In this document: positions 1 to 11,457 of the stretch, one piece after another
How positions within the stretch are numbered: position 1 is the stretch's first letter
How the letters are laid out: each line of letters opens with the position of its first letter
Assembly (NCBI GenBank): GCA_944472155.2
Contig: OX235274.1
Span: 34,594,052-34,658,051 of the forward strand
Length of the DNA stretch: 64,000 nucleotides
Direction of reading: 5' to 3'
Source of the DNA: Trichobilharzia szidati
Lineage: Eukaryota > Platyhelminthes > Trematoda > Strigeidida > Schistosomatidae
Translations under genes and position numbers: made by a program
The notes under the pieces: generated by a model
What the model saw: the letters and a program-made list of their open reading frames with translations, nothing else
Told to the model about the DNA's origin: nothing
The model's database searches: none

Positions 1-1536
1 CTTCTTGTTCTTTTTCCTTTGATGTCCCGATGGGTATTGTCCACGATTTGAAGAAATCAATTACGCAACACACCCAATAGTCCAAAATTCATCTTACAGA
101 TTTATAGACGTGAGATACTCTTTCTAACGGAACAATCTCATCTCAATTTTGAATAACTGAAATCACTATGGGCCAAATCAAGAAATTCTTGACGTTATTT
201 TGTTTAAAATGAGTATATTCAAATGTAACATAGTAACTATGATACTTGATTTTCAAGTAATAGAAACCTCCCTTTAAGCTCAGGCCTCACTTTCAACCGA
301 AATGTATTATAAGTCTCCTCTCTTGTGCCGTAGTACATACATATTGCCCTATAAACTACCTAGCACAGTCTAGAGCGGACAGACTTCGGTCTTCTTCTCA
401 ATATAGCCACGCGTTCACAACCTCGCTCTATAAGGTAAGTCCTATTCACTGTTTTCACACAATAGTGAAAAGACGAATTCGAACGTCAGGCGCTCACAAC
501 ACGACTAGTGAACATTTTGGTCTACCTAGAGGAGATGGAAAACCCTAATTCCAAACCTATAGTGTATACGGCCTCCAGAATCCGAAAAGATCAAACAAAT
601 GGTGTATGAACCTGTTTTGATCACCGGAAACCATGGGAACGCAGCTCCACTGCATTATGGATCAGACTTCAAGTAAACAGCTCCACAGCGGTGGTCCCAT
701 AAAACAACCAGTTACTCCGGCCTGGGCATCTGGACAGTGTCCTAGTCGTCACGAAAACTACAAGATTGATTTTGTTTGGTGCACCTTTTGGTGCTCAGAA
801 TGTACGAAGTTTGTGTCCTAATAAATAAGTAAGTAGCATATAATTAGTTAAGTAATCAGTACTGAGTACTTGTCGCATACTTAGGCATAAAGAAGAAGGT
901 CTTCGTACCCAACACTCGAGTAAAACAGGTATTAAATGAAACAGTTGGGCAGACGACTTTATCTTATATTCACTGCGAATCTACAAACTACACATACAGA
1001 AACAAAAGAAAGAAGTATTCAAAAGATAGTGTTTTGATCGTATATATTTACAACTATATCATTCATAGAAATATTAATTTACGTACACACAGATGGCCAG
1101 TATACAATGAAAGGCTGGAGATATTCGAGAGAGAGAAAAGACACATTCTAATTACCACAAGGACAGATATTAGCTAATGTAGAGAGTATACACATGAATG
1201 AAATGTTGGAATTAATTTAGGCTTTAGATACCGTCGTAAAACCAAAAATTAAATTTGAGTCGAACATCATTTTTTTTTCAACAACAACAACACAAAAAGG
1301 TGACATTACACCGAAGACAATCAAAAGATGGGAATGAACGCAAAAGAAAAAAACAGAGAGATCAATATCAACAAAATATTAAACTAAAACGAAACAAGAC
1401 ACAGAAATCAAGCAAAAGTTTTTTTTGGATTTGCATGCAAATAAGATTTGCTTCAATTATGATTTTTCGCTATGAACAACTGTCAACAAATAGCTAGAAG
1501 AACTATTGTAAATAAGAAGTACCAGATTCTTCTTGT
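1..1536. other. No gene recognised; contains half of a dispersed repeat
   Basis: AT-rich sequence with no credible coding exon. About 370-560 resembles 7490-7690 (shared pieces include GGTAAGTCC.ATTCACTG and GTCTACCTAGAGGA), so it carries a copy of an unnamed dispersed repeat. Confidence 0.5.
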
Positions 1537-1791
1537 GCGTCGGTGGCATTGCGGTAGATTGCTCGCCAACCATGCAGGTGGTTCGGCGTTCGATCCCCGG
1601 TCACCGACGCACTCCTTCACCTAGCAAAGCCAATAAATAAAACTGGTTAGGAGAGAAAGTTGGGCATGAAGCTAACAACTCCATCCCGTAAACATATATA
1701 CCGAAACTTCAAGTCTCTAGCTTGAAGCCCTATGTTCCAGTGGGAACGTAAAGGAAAAAATAGTAAATAAGTAATAATAATAACAGCAAGG
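1537..1791 (+). mobile_element. tRNA-derived SINE with an SR2/RTE-like 3' tail (complete)
   Basis: The head is tRNA-like: 1537-1543 pairs perfectly with 1604-1610 as a 7-bp acceptor stem, with a box-A-like GGTGGCATTGCGGTAGA and a box-B-like GTTCGATCC. The T-arm pairing is broken, so it is not a functional tRNA. A body follows, then a tail (CTTGAAGCCCTATGTTCCA) ending in an AAT-rich run. The same tail ends the SR2-like LINEs here, which points to mobilisation by SR2. Transcription by Pol III from boxes A and B is inferred. Confidence 0.75.
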
Positions 1792-2193
1792 TTCTTCGAC
1801 AATGCACAGTTACCACCACCAACAACAACACACACACACACGAGGGGTAGAATTCACAGAAACAAGTGTATGCATGCTACTGAACATCAATTTCTTTTCC
1901 CTCGGTTCTTCTACTCCATATTGGTTGGTCTACGGAAGTCAAGCAAATTAAGTGTAATGTGTTGTACAATAAGATCGAAAACCGATCTAGACTGTTTATC
2001 CCTTTTCTGTTTGTTATCACATTCTTTTTCAATACATATACATATATATATGCATTCTTAAAAGATTGCACATGTTTGCAATTACACAATGCATATTGAA
2101 AAAACCCAATAAAATTCGTTTTTGAAAACACCCGATTCAAATACAAAAATGTAACACACCAGTGTATGAAAAAAGAAAGAAAAGAAAATATAG
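1792..2193. other. 3' flank of gene 1 with simple repeats
   Basis: Contains CA repeats near 1828-1842 and TA/CA-rich tracts near 2033-2055. No gene seen. Confidence 0.5.
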
Positions 2194-2684
2194 TCAGAAG
2201 GATACAGGTGAAATGATATTCGATGCTTGTGCATTCACACGTCGTTCCAGAGATTTTTCATCCATATAATAAAATTTCTCCTCTTCTATAATATCTGGTT
2301 TTAAATTTATCCATAAACTGCATAAACGTTCTAGCGCACTAGAAGAACTGAGAGAGTGTTCATATGCAGACAGTATACTTGATTGACTGGTAATAGAATT
2401 ACTGTTTGTGGAATTGGACTTCACGTCGACATTGTTGTTATTATTACGACTAGTAGTATCATGAGATGTAGATGATGGAAAATTCGTTGAAGATTTTCCA
2501 TCTTTACCAGACATCGACGAGGAGGACTTCAGACCTGCATAAATATCTGTTAATGCAAGTTTACAATGATGCGCCTGATGATGATGATGGTGATGATACC
2601 GATGGTAATGATGATGACTATGAGGGTGTTGACGATGACTAGCACTACCGATATATGCAGCAGAAGTCAACCTCAAATTTCCAT
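2194..2684 (-). CDS. Gene 1 exon 4 (terminal, His-rich)
   Basis: A pyrimidine-rich tract ending TTTTCAG precedes 2684. The split codon G|AT gives Asp, so the reading runs PTFT-DGNLRL. The exon encodes a His-rich stretch (HHHYHRYHHHHHHQAHH), Ser and Asn tracts, and an acidic helix-like end (LKPDIIEEEKFYYMDEKSLERR), then stops at 2194-2196. Confidence 0.65.
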
Positions 2685-5600
2685 CTGAAAAATAGGAAAT
2701 AAGAGGAAACAAAAACATAATAAAAACATTTTAAGTTTGGTTCAAAATCGATATACTGTTGTAAGTTTTGATAAATTAAAGATAAACACACAAACGTGAA
2801 GAAATCGCCTCCGTGCATCAAGCTAAATGGAAAGTGAGTAACTACCACTCTTTTAATTCCATTATTTAAGTTATACAATATGGCTAATCTCTACTGGACA
2901 GACAACATATTGTAAGCCTAGAAAGAATACGAGTATATACAGTTAAGCGTTCAGAGTATTTCAAAAACGCTCAAGTAAAGAGCAAGATAGTGATTGCGCT
3001 AGTGAAATAACACGTCATGCCGCCTAATGTTAAAATATCTTCAGTAATTTCCTCCAGGAAGAGCGTAGTCTTCAAGCTCCATAGGCTGTAAACAATCACC
3101 GACAATAGACTTGTCTCCTCCTCCGAGACATTTTCATTATTCATTCATTCATCCAGAGAAGGTGGTTATTTATTTTGGACTTTTCCTGATAAGAGATTAG
3201 GCAATCAGTTTAGGAGTTCAAATCTTGCCTCTCTGAAGGAATCCATCCTTGATAGCCTAGAGATAGATCATAAAGTCGATAGTTGATTTGATCATTTGTC
3301 GCTTCCATCTGACACAATGAGGCCAGGTAAACTGGTCTTGATATTCTTCTTCTGATATATTTCACCTGTTAAATAAGAAGTAATTTGATTATAGCTGTTC
3401 CCTGTGCAACACTATGTTGCCTAATTGGCGACATAATGTTTAGGCATCCGTTGATTTCTGTGATTGGAAGGGGATCAAGGATCCTTCTTCTTTACCACAT
3501 GTCAATTTCACACACATCTATTGGATGACATCAACTCAAAATCTCAACAAACAAAACAGTTTGTTTGTTTGTTTGTTAGATTGTGATTTGATATGATTTC
3601 TTCTTCACTCCACTCCATTACAAAGCGTGCACATCACTGTGATCGTAGGCAGGGGGGTAGATTACCACAGCAGTGAAATCAGACGAACACTTCAACGACA
3701 ACCGAAACATCTTCTTTAGGCTATGGTATGTGCTCAGCTATGGATTTCGTCATCTAAAAAGGAAACAAAATAAAAAGTAGGCTAGTCATTAACCACTGAT
3801 TGATGTATCCTCATCATCACATATCACGTACTTCATATAAATAAGACATAAGATAAGATTACATTGTGAATTGACAGAAGTTCGAATTCACAGACTATCG
3901 GATTCCAGTCGAAGAGCGCATGAGTGATGAACAAACTTAGCCTCATAACCTGGCGGCTCTGGGTTCAATTCCCTTTGGAGTCATGGGTGTATGCCACTGA
4001 AGAGTCCCTAGCTGACACCAATCCGTGATCAAACTTGAAATAAGACATTCATCAAATAGGTGAACTATAAGCAACTCCTAGTATGAACCATGATATAAAG
4101 GGACATTCACAGCAGTTTACTCAGCGCAACCTGTAACTGACATAATAAGTAGGCTAAAGTATTATGGTTAATAAACCATGTCGACTATTCGAACACCAAC
4201 AATGCCGATCGTCACAGTGACGGCCACAATATACAAAGAGTGGGTAATTAGGCTTGTTACATAATATGTACGAAATCCAGTCAAAAGCTGTTTATAAAAT
4301 TGGACAGATTCGAATCCACAGGCAATAAATTTATCCGTGTTTGCCGGTGTATCCTGAGTTTATCACTATTCACACTCCCAGCTAGTTGAATTCGAAATGA
4401 AATCGATGAATGTTTATCTTTTTTATTCCTTTGCATTCTGAGTGAAACATAAGGCGACTTCTAGCTTAAACTTGAAAGTTCACTACCGGCTGGCTAGGCG
4501 AGGGTTAGGAGTGAGTCGGTCGGGGGTCGAACCCCGGACCACATGGGTGGTTTTGTCAATTGTTCTGCCACTGAACCACCGCGACGCATAGATGAGTGTG
4601 CTAGCTGTTATTTCCTATCGAACTTTCTCGTCACCTGGAACTGGTAAATCAATAACTTTTCTACGGGGCAGTGACATAGTTGAAGGTAGTCCCCACAATA
4701 ATCTTGTGCTTAACGTTTTACACCACCACACGAAAGTGAAAGTTAGCAAGGAGAAAGTCACACACACAGATATGCGTGAGATATGTCCATTGAAAGTGGA
4801 AGATATGAAAAGACCATCTGTCTTTGACTACAGATGTTTGCATTCTTTTCCATGTTAAGCAGTACTTTAATATGGTGAATAATATTAAGATCAGGCGTAA
4901 AGTGCTAGGTAAGGAGGGTGAGCCAATCGACCGAGTTGTGAAGTTACTTCGATTGAGATGGCTAGAACGCCTGTTGTACATGCCAAACAACAACAGTCCT
5001 TGACAAGTGACATTAGGTGACATAGGATTGCGTTGGAAGAGAGTCAGAGGGATTCAAAGCAGAACCTGCCATTAATCCATGAAGACTTCGACTGTTGACT
5101 TGAGCCATGTAGGGAAGTGTCAACTGTGTGGTAAGAGTCCTTAGAATGCTAAGAACAACTGGCTGGAGACAATTGTTGATATGACTCAAAATCGCTCACG
5201 ATGGTGCTGATGCCTTCACTCTTTGTAATCTCCCATATTAACTAAACCGTCATATTTTCTCTACTTTACTATTTTTTTGAACTGCTACACTTCTGTGCAC
5301 AGTTCTGTTTTGGAACTCAGCCCGTCAGTCGGTGAAAATTCAGTTATTCTTGTATGAAGAGTCAACTCATCCTCTAGAAATTGCTTGTCTGTCTGTTTTC
5401 AACATATAACTTTACGCAGATGTGCAGCGGTTCAAGTCGCCACACTTCACTCAGCACACAAAACAAGAGAAGAAAGTAGGAGAAATGCAAAATAGAGACA
5501 GTAGACAGGGATATGAGACAAAAGGAATAGTAATAACGAAGAACAATATAGTTTCATTGGAAATTACAAGTCATAAGGAGTGGATGCATCTGCGCCAGCC

Positions 5601-8600
5601 ATCATTGAGAACGATTTTGAGCCATTTCACCGATTGTCTCCAGCCATTGGTTTTTACCGTCCTGAGGATCCCAACCAGTCACGTTGTCTACACTTGCCTA
5701 CGTGGCTTAAACTAACTGCTGTGGATTTCATTGACTGGTGCCATGATTTCGTCTGACCACCGCTAGCTCATTTCCAGCCTGACCCTATGTCAGCTAACAT
5801 TGCCAGTCGAGGAAGGCGATGGCTAAGAATGCGTACCACATGTCCTCACCATCTCAGTCGATGCAACTTCAAAGCCTCGTCAATTGACTTCCCCTCCTTA
5901 CCTAGCACTCGACGCCTAACCTCAATATTGCTCACCCTATTATACCACTTCACACGGAAGATGGAACGCAGGTACCTATCATCAAAGACAGCTGGCTTTT
6001 TCATGTCCTGCACTCACAGTCACAAAGGAGAACGGAGCGAACTGCTAAGCAGTACACCCGCCCTTTGATCGATAGCTGGATATCACGTCTACGCCAGAGA
6101 CGGCGTGAACTGGCATATACAAAACGAGCCTTCTGTATCCATGCTGAGATTTAGTCAATGACCAACCCGTTAGTGTTAGCTGATGCAACTTCCCAAATAA
6201 GTGAAGTGGTCAACACGCTCCACCAACCACTTCACTCCTTATTTCTAAGCTAAAAATGAGTCAATGTAGTCCAGTCCTGTAGCATCATCTTACATTTGGA
6301 GGGAGCGAATCGCATGCCAAACATTCGTAGATTGCAGCTCAAGGTGTTCAGAAGACTCTGCATTTTGTCAGCGTCTTCACCTAGAAGGACTATATCATCT
6401 GCATATTCTAAGTTTACGAGATTATTCTCTGGTAACAAGTCAATTCCCCAGCATCCTGAAAATGACTACTCACTGCGAAAACTGACAATCTTAACTACTT
6501 TAACTGCTCAAGTTAGTAACCGGATTCGAAACCGGTAACCTACCGATTCTGGCAGATGCAAATAAGGTCCCGGCAATCAGATACTAGGAATCACGTTAGC
6601 ATCTTCAATATAAGATCCGCTGTCTACAGTAATATGAAATAACCACGAGCCACGCATTAAATAGTGCGGAAAACAAAACAAAACTTAGTAGCGATATAAG
6701 GAAGTCTGATATAGACAACATGCGATGTCTATTTCTTCAGAGTTAATAATCATTAGATAACATTTACATACACTAGTATGTTGTTTCTTTTCAAATCGTG
6801 GAACTTTTTATGTCAATATAACAAGTGATTATCAAAGCGAACTAACCTGTAAATGTAGGAATTTGGGCAGGAGATGGTGTATGCCGAAGTTTCATCTCCA
6901 AACACCGTCTATAAACATCGCATTTTTTCACCTGATTGGCAGCTCCAATAAGATAATTATCTGAGTAGTAACCGGCCTTTGAAACATTTGAAGCATCCTC
7001 CCATGTACTTACAGATTCAGCACTACTTGAATAACTGACATCTGTATACACATCCTTGTCACTATGACACGATGAGACAAATGAAGATACATTAAAGATA
7101 CCATTGGATGAATACACGTTTCCCAAATTTAACTTCTTATTTTTGCTATTATTATTATTGTTGTTGTTTGAATAAACTCCAATGAAATGTTTCACAGGCA
7201 TAACCATAGAGGCTAACAGATTTGAGGCAATTTGTAAACAGCCAGGTAGGCCAACAAGATTCTGACAATTAGTACAATGAAATTTGGCTTCTTCACTTCC
7301 TGAACTGAGATGACTTTTCAATGCATTGTTAGACGAATATACAGTACCCTAAACAAAATATTGAATAAACCAATACATTGAAAATGTTTTGCGGTCTTTT
7401 TGATACGAAAACCATAGATGTGAATTAGAGAATCTACTAGGCCTGGTAAATATACGAATAACACGACGACAAACTCATGTGACAGTCGACTGACTCAGCT
7501 CCTACCCAAGGACATGATACAGCCAAACGTAGTTACACTTCAGTCTTCCTCACAAAAGCTCTCACTTGACCACCCGTTAATGTCCTTCTCCAGGTAAGTC
7601 CCATTCACTGCCTTCACACAGCTGGGGTACTCCTTACTAAGGATATGATGGCCTACCTAGAGGAACTGGATCTTATGGAGCCTATTAAACAAAATAACTT
7701 AGTTTATCTAATACCCCGCAATGATTTTAAGGTCAAATAGGTAGGTCAAAGCAGTCAGACAGGGTCAATTCGACTAACGGAAAACAAAAACTTAGCAAAA
7801 TCTAGATTAGGTAACCCTATTAAAATAATAAATCTAGAAAATAACTCAGCTGTAGCAATATGCAATTACACGCAACCGTACACTAGGATAGGACAATATG
7901 ACAGTCTTGAATTCTGACATAACATGATGGGGGGGAGAGATTGATAACGGAAGCTTTACTTACCGAACCAACTGAAAATCCGTGCAACAGGAGTGATTCA
8001 ACACCTATCCCAGACATGTAAAAAATTCTAATACCCCTAACGCAAATGGGAAAGAAGGACAAAGACCATAAAATCACGTTTCGAAGTTGTGTAGTTATAA
8101 GTGATAAGATTATGAATAATAAAATTATGTTCGAAATGTCATCCAGTAAATTATGCTGTTTCAGTGTGCGACATATCCAATGAACAAATTAATGTGGAAT
8201 TTATAACTGGACCTCTGGTGATGTGCAGACTACACCAAAATTTTAAATAAACTTATGGTTGTTTACACGAGAACAAAAGTATTAAAACTTCGGCTTCTGT
8301 GTAATAATGATTATGAAATTAATAATGCTGAAAAATTAAATACGTCTAAGCGATAAAATGTCCTTTAGTAGCTGGGATTTGTTCTAAGCTTTCTAGAACT
8401 CATTAGTATATCATTATTAATGTTTTCATTGGTAATCGGTATAAGTGACTAAAAGGTTAAATCCCAGAATGCCATCTATCGTACCACTAACAAGTACCAG
8501 ATAAAAATATCACAACAAATGAACTCATTTTAAGAAGCTTGACAATAAGTCGCAATTAATATCATACGGCTGTGACAGTGATTATTAATTATTCTTATAC

Positions 8601-9705
8601 AGTCAAAATTAGTACTAATATAAAGTGAACACTTAGTTACCCTTGATAAGTACAACTTGATTAAAGCTGAGGACAATAGTGATGAAGGAGACAGGTAATC
8701 CACATTCTTCAAGGGCGATGAACTTATACAGCTTGGTGAAGTATTGTGCATTTTACATGTATGCATAATATCGAGTAGTGGATTAGCAGAATTTGATTCG
8801 AACAATGACGTGGTATATGGGCTTGCATCAGACTTCGATAAACTCGGTAGCTCAATAGGTTCACGAGCATTTTTAAACTGAAGATTTGTCTCTTCTAGTA
8901 CATTTTGAAGTGGAAAGCATGATAGTTCGGTAGAGGTACTTTGATGATCATCAGATATGGAGAAAGAAGGACGACGCACCATATTACGCGCAAATGTCTT
9001 TGAAAAATCGATCTCATGATTGTCCGTTGAATTTACACGATTGTTCTTGCGACACTAAATATATACAAACATTGGGATTAAAATGCAAGATAGTATCTTG
9101 TAAAACGGCTTACACAATTATCAAGAAAAATGCAATGAACAAGCAGTGACAATTTTAATGCTTCTACGAGTATTTATAAATAATGGTCAGGAAATGCAGG
9201 TTGCTGAGGGTGATTGTGTAAGATTTAGTCGTTAAGTTTGTCAGACAATCAGACAAAATGTAACTTATGGCAAAAAGAAATAATTTCAATACTCCCTTAT
9301 AAACATTTTCAAGCGCGTTGACAGAAATCACCGAAAATAGTTTAACACAGATATAGCTATCGAAGCTGTATAATAAATAACATCTAAGTAGGCGGTAAAC
9401 AGATCCATGTTCACCAGCTGAATCAGAATCACTTGATACATCCAAAAATTAAGTCAATGATTAAATTCTGTTGAATTTGACGCACTGTAACAGGTTTTCA
9501 AACATTTTTATTACTTCTAAACACAATGGAAAGGAAAGCACTGGTGCATCTGTAACAAACAATTTATTATTAAATTGTGAATTACATAATTAAACACCAC
9601 TTATTAACAGTAAAATGCATTAAAAGTAAATAATTAATAGCTTACATCTGGAACATCAGCCAATGACAGAGTACGTCTTCTGCACACACTTTGATGCTTC
9701 GCCAT
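2194..9705 (-). CDS. Gene 1: four-exon gene for a Ser/Asn/His-rich protein of unknown function (488 aa)
   Basis: I assembled this gene from exons 9705-9646, 9054-8641, 7348-6847 and 2684-2194, all with GT donors and AG acceptors. The phases fit (0, 0, then 1) and the sum, 1467 nt including the stop, is an exact multiple of three. The protein starts MAKHQSVCRRRTLSLADVPD. Basic patches with possible kinase sites follow (RRPSFSISDD), then a short Cys pair (CTNCQ), an Asn run, a His-rich stretch, and Ser/Asn low complexity, ending in ISPVSF. I see no signal peptide, membrane segment or catalytic motif, and I do not recognise the family. Low complexity suggests a disordered regulatory or scaffold protein; this is inference. 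The introns hold SINE, LINE and PLE debris. Alternative exons cannot be excluded. Confidence 0.6.
2685..3890. other. Left part of gene 1 intron 3, nothing recognised
   Basis: AT-rich intron sequence with short simple repeats (TTTG units near 3550-3580). No coding similarity seen on either strand. Confidence 0.45.
3893..4060 (+). mobile_element. Degenerate Sm-alpha-type SINE
   Basis: The tRNA-like box B GGGTTCAATTCCC lies at about 3961-3973. It is followed by TGCCACTGAAGAGTCCC, a decayed form of the hammerhead CTGATGAGTCCC start. The rest is too eroded to place. Confidence 0.45.
4415..4588 (-). mobile_element. tRNA-derived SINE with SR2-like tail
   Basis: Read on the minus strand it starts GCGTCGCGGTGGTTCAGTGG (box A), has box B GGGGTTCGACCCC, a body, and a tail resembling the SR2 end (AGCTAGAAGTCGCCTTATG) ending in an A-rich run. 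Same family as 1537-1791. Confidence 0.7.
4755..5335 (+). pseudogene. LINE fragment, RT C-terminal region (family R)
   Basis: Plus-strand remnant of a non-LTR retrotransposon. Eroded frames give PLKVEDMKRPSVFDYRC, then KLLRLRWLERLLYMPN, matching the end of the element at 55490-56665. It has many frameshifts and lies tail-to-tail with the copy at 5397-6450. Confidence 0.65.
5397..6450 (-). pseudogene. LINE fragment with RT motif YADDIVLLGE (family R)
   Basis: Minus-strand, 5'-truncated copy. Its best frame (6438-6250) reads NNLVNLEYADDIVLLGEDAD and SLLNTLSCNLRMFGMRFAPS, the palm of a reverse transcriptase with the YADD catalytic box. Further downstream, decayed frames match the DHRCLRS and RWLGHVLRM blocks of the 55-56 kb copy. 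Pseudogenised by stops and indels. RTE-like or Jockey-like placement is not settled. Confidence 0.7.
6847..7348 (-). CDS. Gene 1 exon 3
   Basis: The acceptor follows a T-rich tract ending TTTAG and the donor is GTTAGT at 6846. The 502 nt exon is phase 0 in and phase 1 out. It encodes a Cys pair (FHCTNCQNLVGLPGC), a run of seven Asn, and KCDVYRRCLEMKLRH near its end. Confidence 0.65.
7490..7690. repeat. Dispersed repeat, second copy of 370-560
   Basis: Shares ordered blocks with 370-560 (TTC.GTCTTC, GGTAAGTCC.ATTCACTG, CCTAGAGGA). No coding potential. It sits in intron 2 of gene 1. Confidence 0.45.
7983..8205 (+). repeat. Solo Penelope-type terminal repeat
   Basis: Closely resembles the right half of the 41.8-42.1 kb element: GTGATTCAACACC.ATCCCAG, then a hairpin next to TTCGAAA..TCATCCAGT, then TTTCAGTGTG. 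No ORF is attached. It lies in gene 1 intron 2. Confidence 0.55.
8641..9054 (-). CDS. Gene 1 exon 2
   Basis: The acceptor TTTAG ends at 9055 and the donor GTAACT starts at 8640. The exon has 138 whole codons, from CRKNNRVNSTDNHEIDFSK to ALIKLYLSR. It is Ser-rich and contains the basic motif VRRPSFSISDD. Confidence 0.6.
9646..9705 (-). CDS. Gene 1 exon 1 (start codon exon)
   Basis: The ATG is at 9705-9703. Twenty codons are followed by the donor GTAAGC at 9645, phase 0. The start is chosen because it is the first ATG in a short open exon that joins in phase to the next exon. Confidence 0.5.
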
Positions 9706-9938
9706 GAATAATTACTATAGACCGACCTAAAAAAAACATGTACTAGTTATATAAAAGACACTGACTATTATTTATACGCTACAAATGAAAAACCATCTTA
9801 GAATATCTTACACTCCACGAGCTGTTAGATAACCTGAATTTATGAATGTGGATCATAATCAACTCAGATGTACGACTACAGGTGACAATGTTAATGAAGC
9901 TCAACACTACTGATACGACGATGAAGCAATATAATTTT

Positions 9939-10778
9939 GTTGGCGACAAGAAATTAGGCCTATTCACACTCAGTTACTGTCGCCTTAGGGGGAATTTAAT
10001 TACTGCCTACAAAATAACAAATGATCAGAATCACCCAAACAAAGGTGTTCTGCCATTGAGTAGGTATAGGCTCCCTCGTGGAAATCCTAGAAGGATAGCT
10101 CATCAAAGGGCAAGGACCCGGGTGCGCTCCCACTTCTTTTCCCTGAGGGTTTGCCGTCCCTGGAATTCCTTACCGGCAGATGTAGCCATGGCACCATCTG
10201 TGGACGCCTTTAAGCGAAGGCTGGACAACCATGCAGCGACACAAGGACTTCATCCAAATGGCCTATCCCCTTAAAATCGCATACACCATTCAAAGGTAGA
10301 CAATTAAACTGGTCGTTTTACTTCTTCACATTCTCTTCAGTCTTACTCTCCTGACAGTTTTAACTACACCTATTATTATTATTATTGTTATTATTATTAC
10401 TGGTATATATATACCGGTTGACTGACTGTTGTTACGTTTTCTTATTCTTTTTTTGTCTGTTAGTCTGAATAACTTAACTAATTATATCTATTATTATTAT
10501 CTCTTTTCTATTGACGAGGATACCGAAGGACCAACTGGTGAAAGGATCAACTCCATTCACAGTAGTAACAGTCTTAACACACCTCATACTACAAACCACA
10601 TATAATTAATCCCTGCACTACTCCTTTTGAAGTCAATCAAAGCTACGACAGTCGAGTGGCGGGACGAGCTACGCAGACGTTTACCGAAGATCGGGAACCT
10701 CTACCTCACAATCAAGAGGCGAGCACAAAGAAATCAAATTGGTTTATACTAGCTCGTAAAAACGATATTGGATATTGG
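9939..10778 (+). pseudogene. CR1-A retrotransposon, 5'-truncated 3' end
   Basis: Nearly identical to the 3' end of the intact copy at 28152-33608. It encodes the C-terminal ORF2 residues KLGLFTLSYCRLRG to GLHPNGLSP (stop at 10272-10274), then the same 3' UTR with an ATT microsatellite and the terminal GATATTG repeats. 5' truncation is the usual outcome of target-primed reverse transcription. The high similarity suggests recent insertion, just upstream of gene 1. Confidence 0.85.
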
Positions 10779-11457
10779 ACTAGCAATAGACCAAAACACA
10801 AAACACGTAATTTTTTCTGTATCCTAGATTATGTGCTTAACAAAAGACAACCATTTTAGCCTAGCTCTATGACGGTGACATTAAACAGAAAGTCACAAGC
10901 TTCATCGATATAACACCTCACAATGGTTATCAGACAACCCAACATTAGGTTCCGGATATCACATTAACCTTAATTTAATGAGCACCCTAAAATGCCATTA
11001 ATCAACTGACAAAGGATTCTGGTTTCTTTATGTCCAATTGATGTATTCGCTGGCAGTTTAGCTAGGAAATCAAATATTCCCCGAATACATTGCATTCAAT
11101 GTCGCGCAGATGACTTGCTCTCTTCCCAAAATGCCAAGCGAGTATTTCGCATATTTGCAAGCGAAAAAGAAGTAGGAATGGGGATGACTATAAAAATGAT
11201 GAGGTGGCGTTGTTGCAATTCAACTAAATTAACCTTATTAATAAGGTCGAACTCCACCACATCACATAATTGACTCCCAATCTTATTTCCACTAATCGGC
11301 TTTTTTCCTCTGAATGAGCATTATTTCCCTAATTTAAACCCACACATTGATCCTAAACTAAACATGGACATACGAATCGACAAACCAAGATGATAATATT
11401 TAGAATTCAACTTACAGTCAAACAAAGCCCCAAGGTCAAATCTGTAATGGCCGCTGG
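10779..11457. other. Spacer with nothing recognised
   Basis: No exon or repeat recognised between two CR1-A fragments. Confidence 0.4.

Noticed and set aside
1255..1497. 80-codon open frame rich in Lys/Gln
   Set aside because: Low-complexity translation of A-rich DNA with no domain or splice support.
1537..1610. Possible genuine tRNA gene
   Set aside because: The acceptor stem pairs, but the T-arm does not, and an SR2-like tail follows, so it is a SINE head.
9164..9445. Open frame that could be an extra exon of gene 1
   Set aside because: No acceptor/donor pair gives a phase-compatible exon; exons 1 and 2 already join in phase.
9490..9550. Short open stretch after an AG (APVLSFPLCLEVIKMFENLL) in gene 1 intron 1
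   Set aside because: The required phase does not match exon 1, and phase 0 hits a stop.
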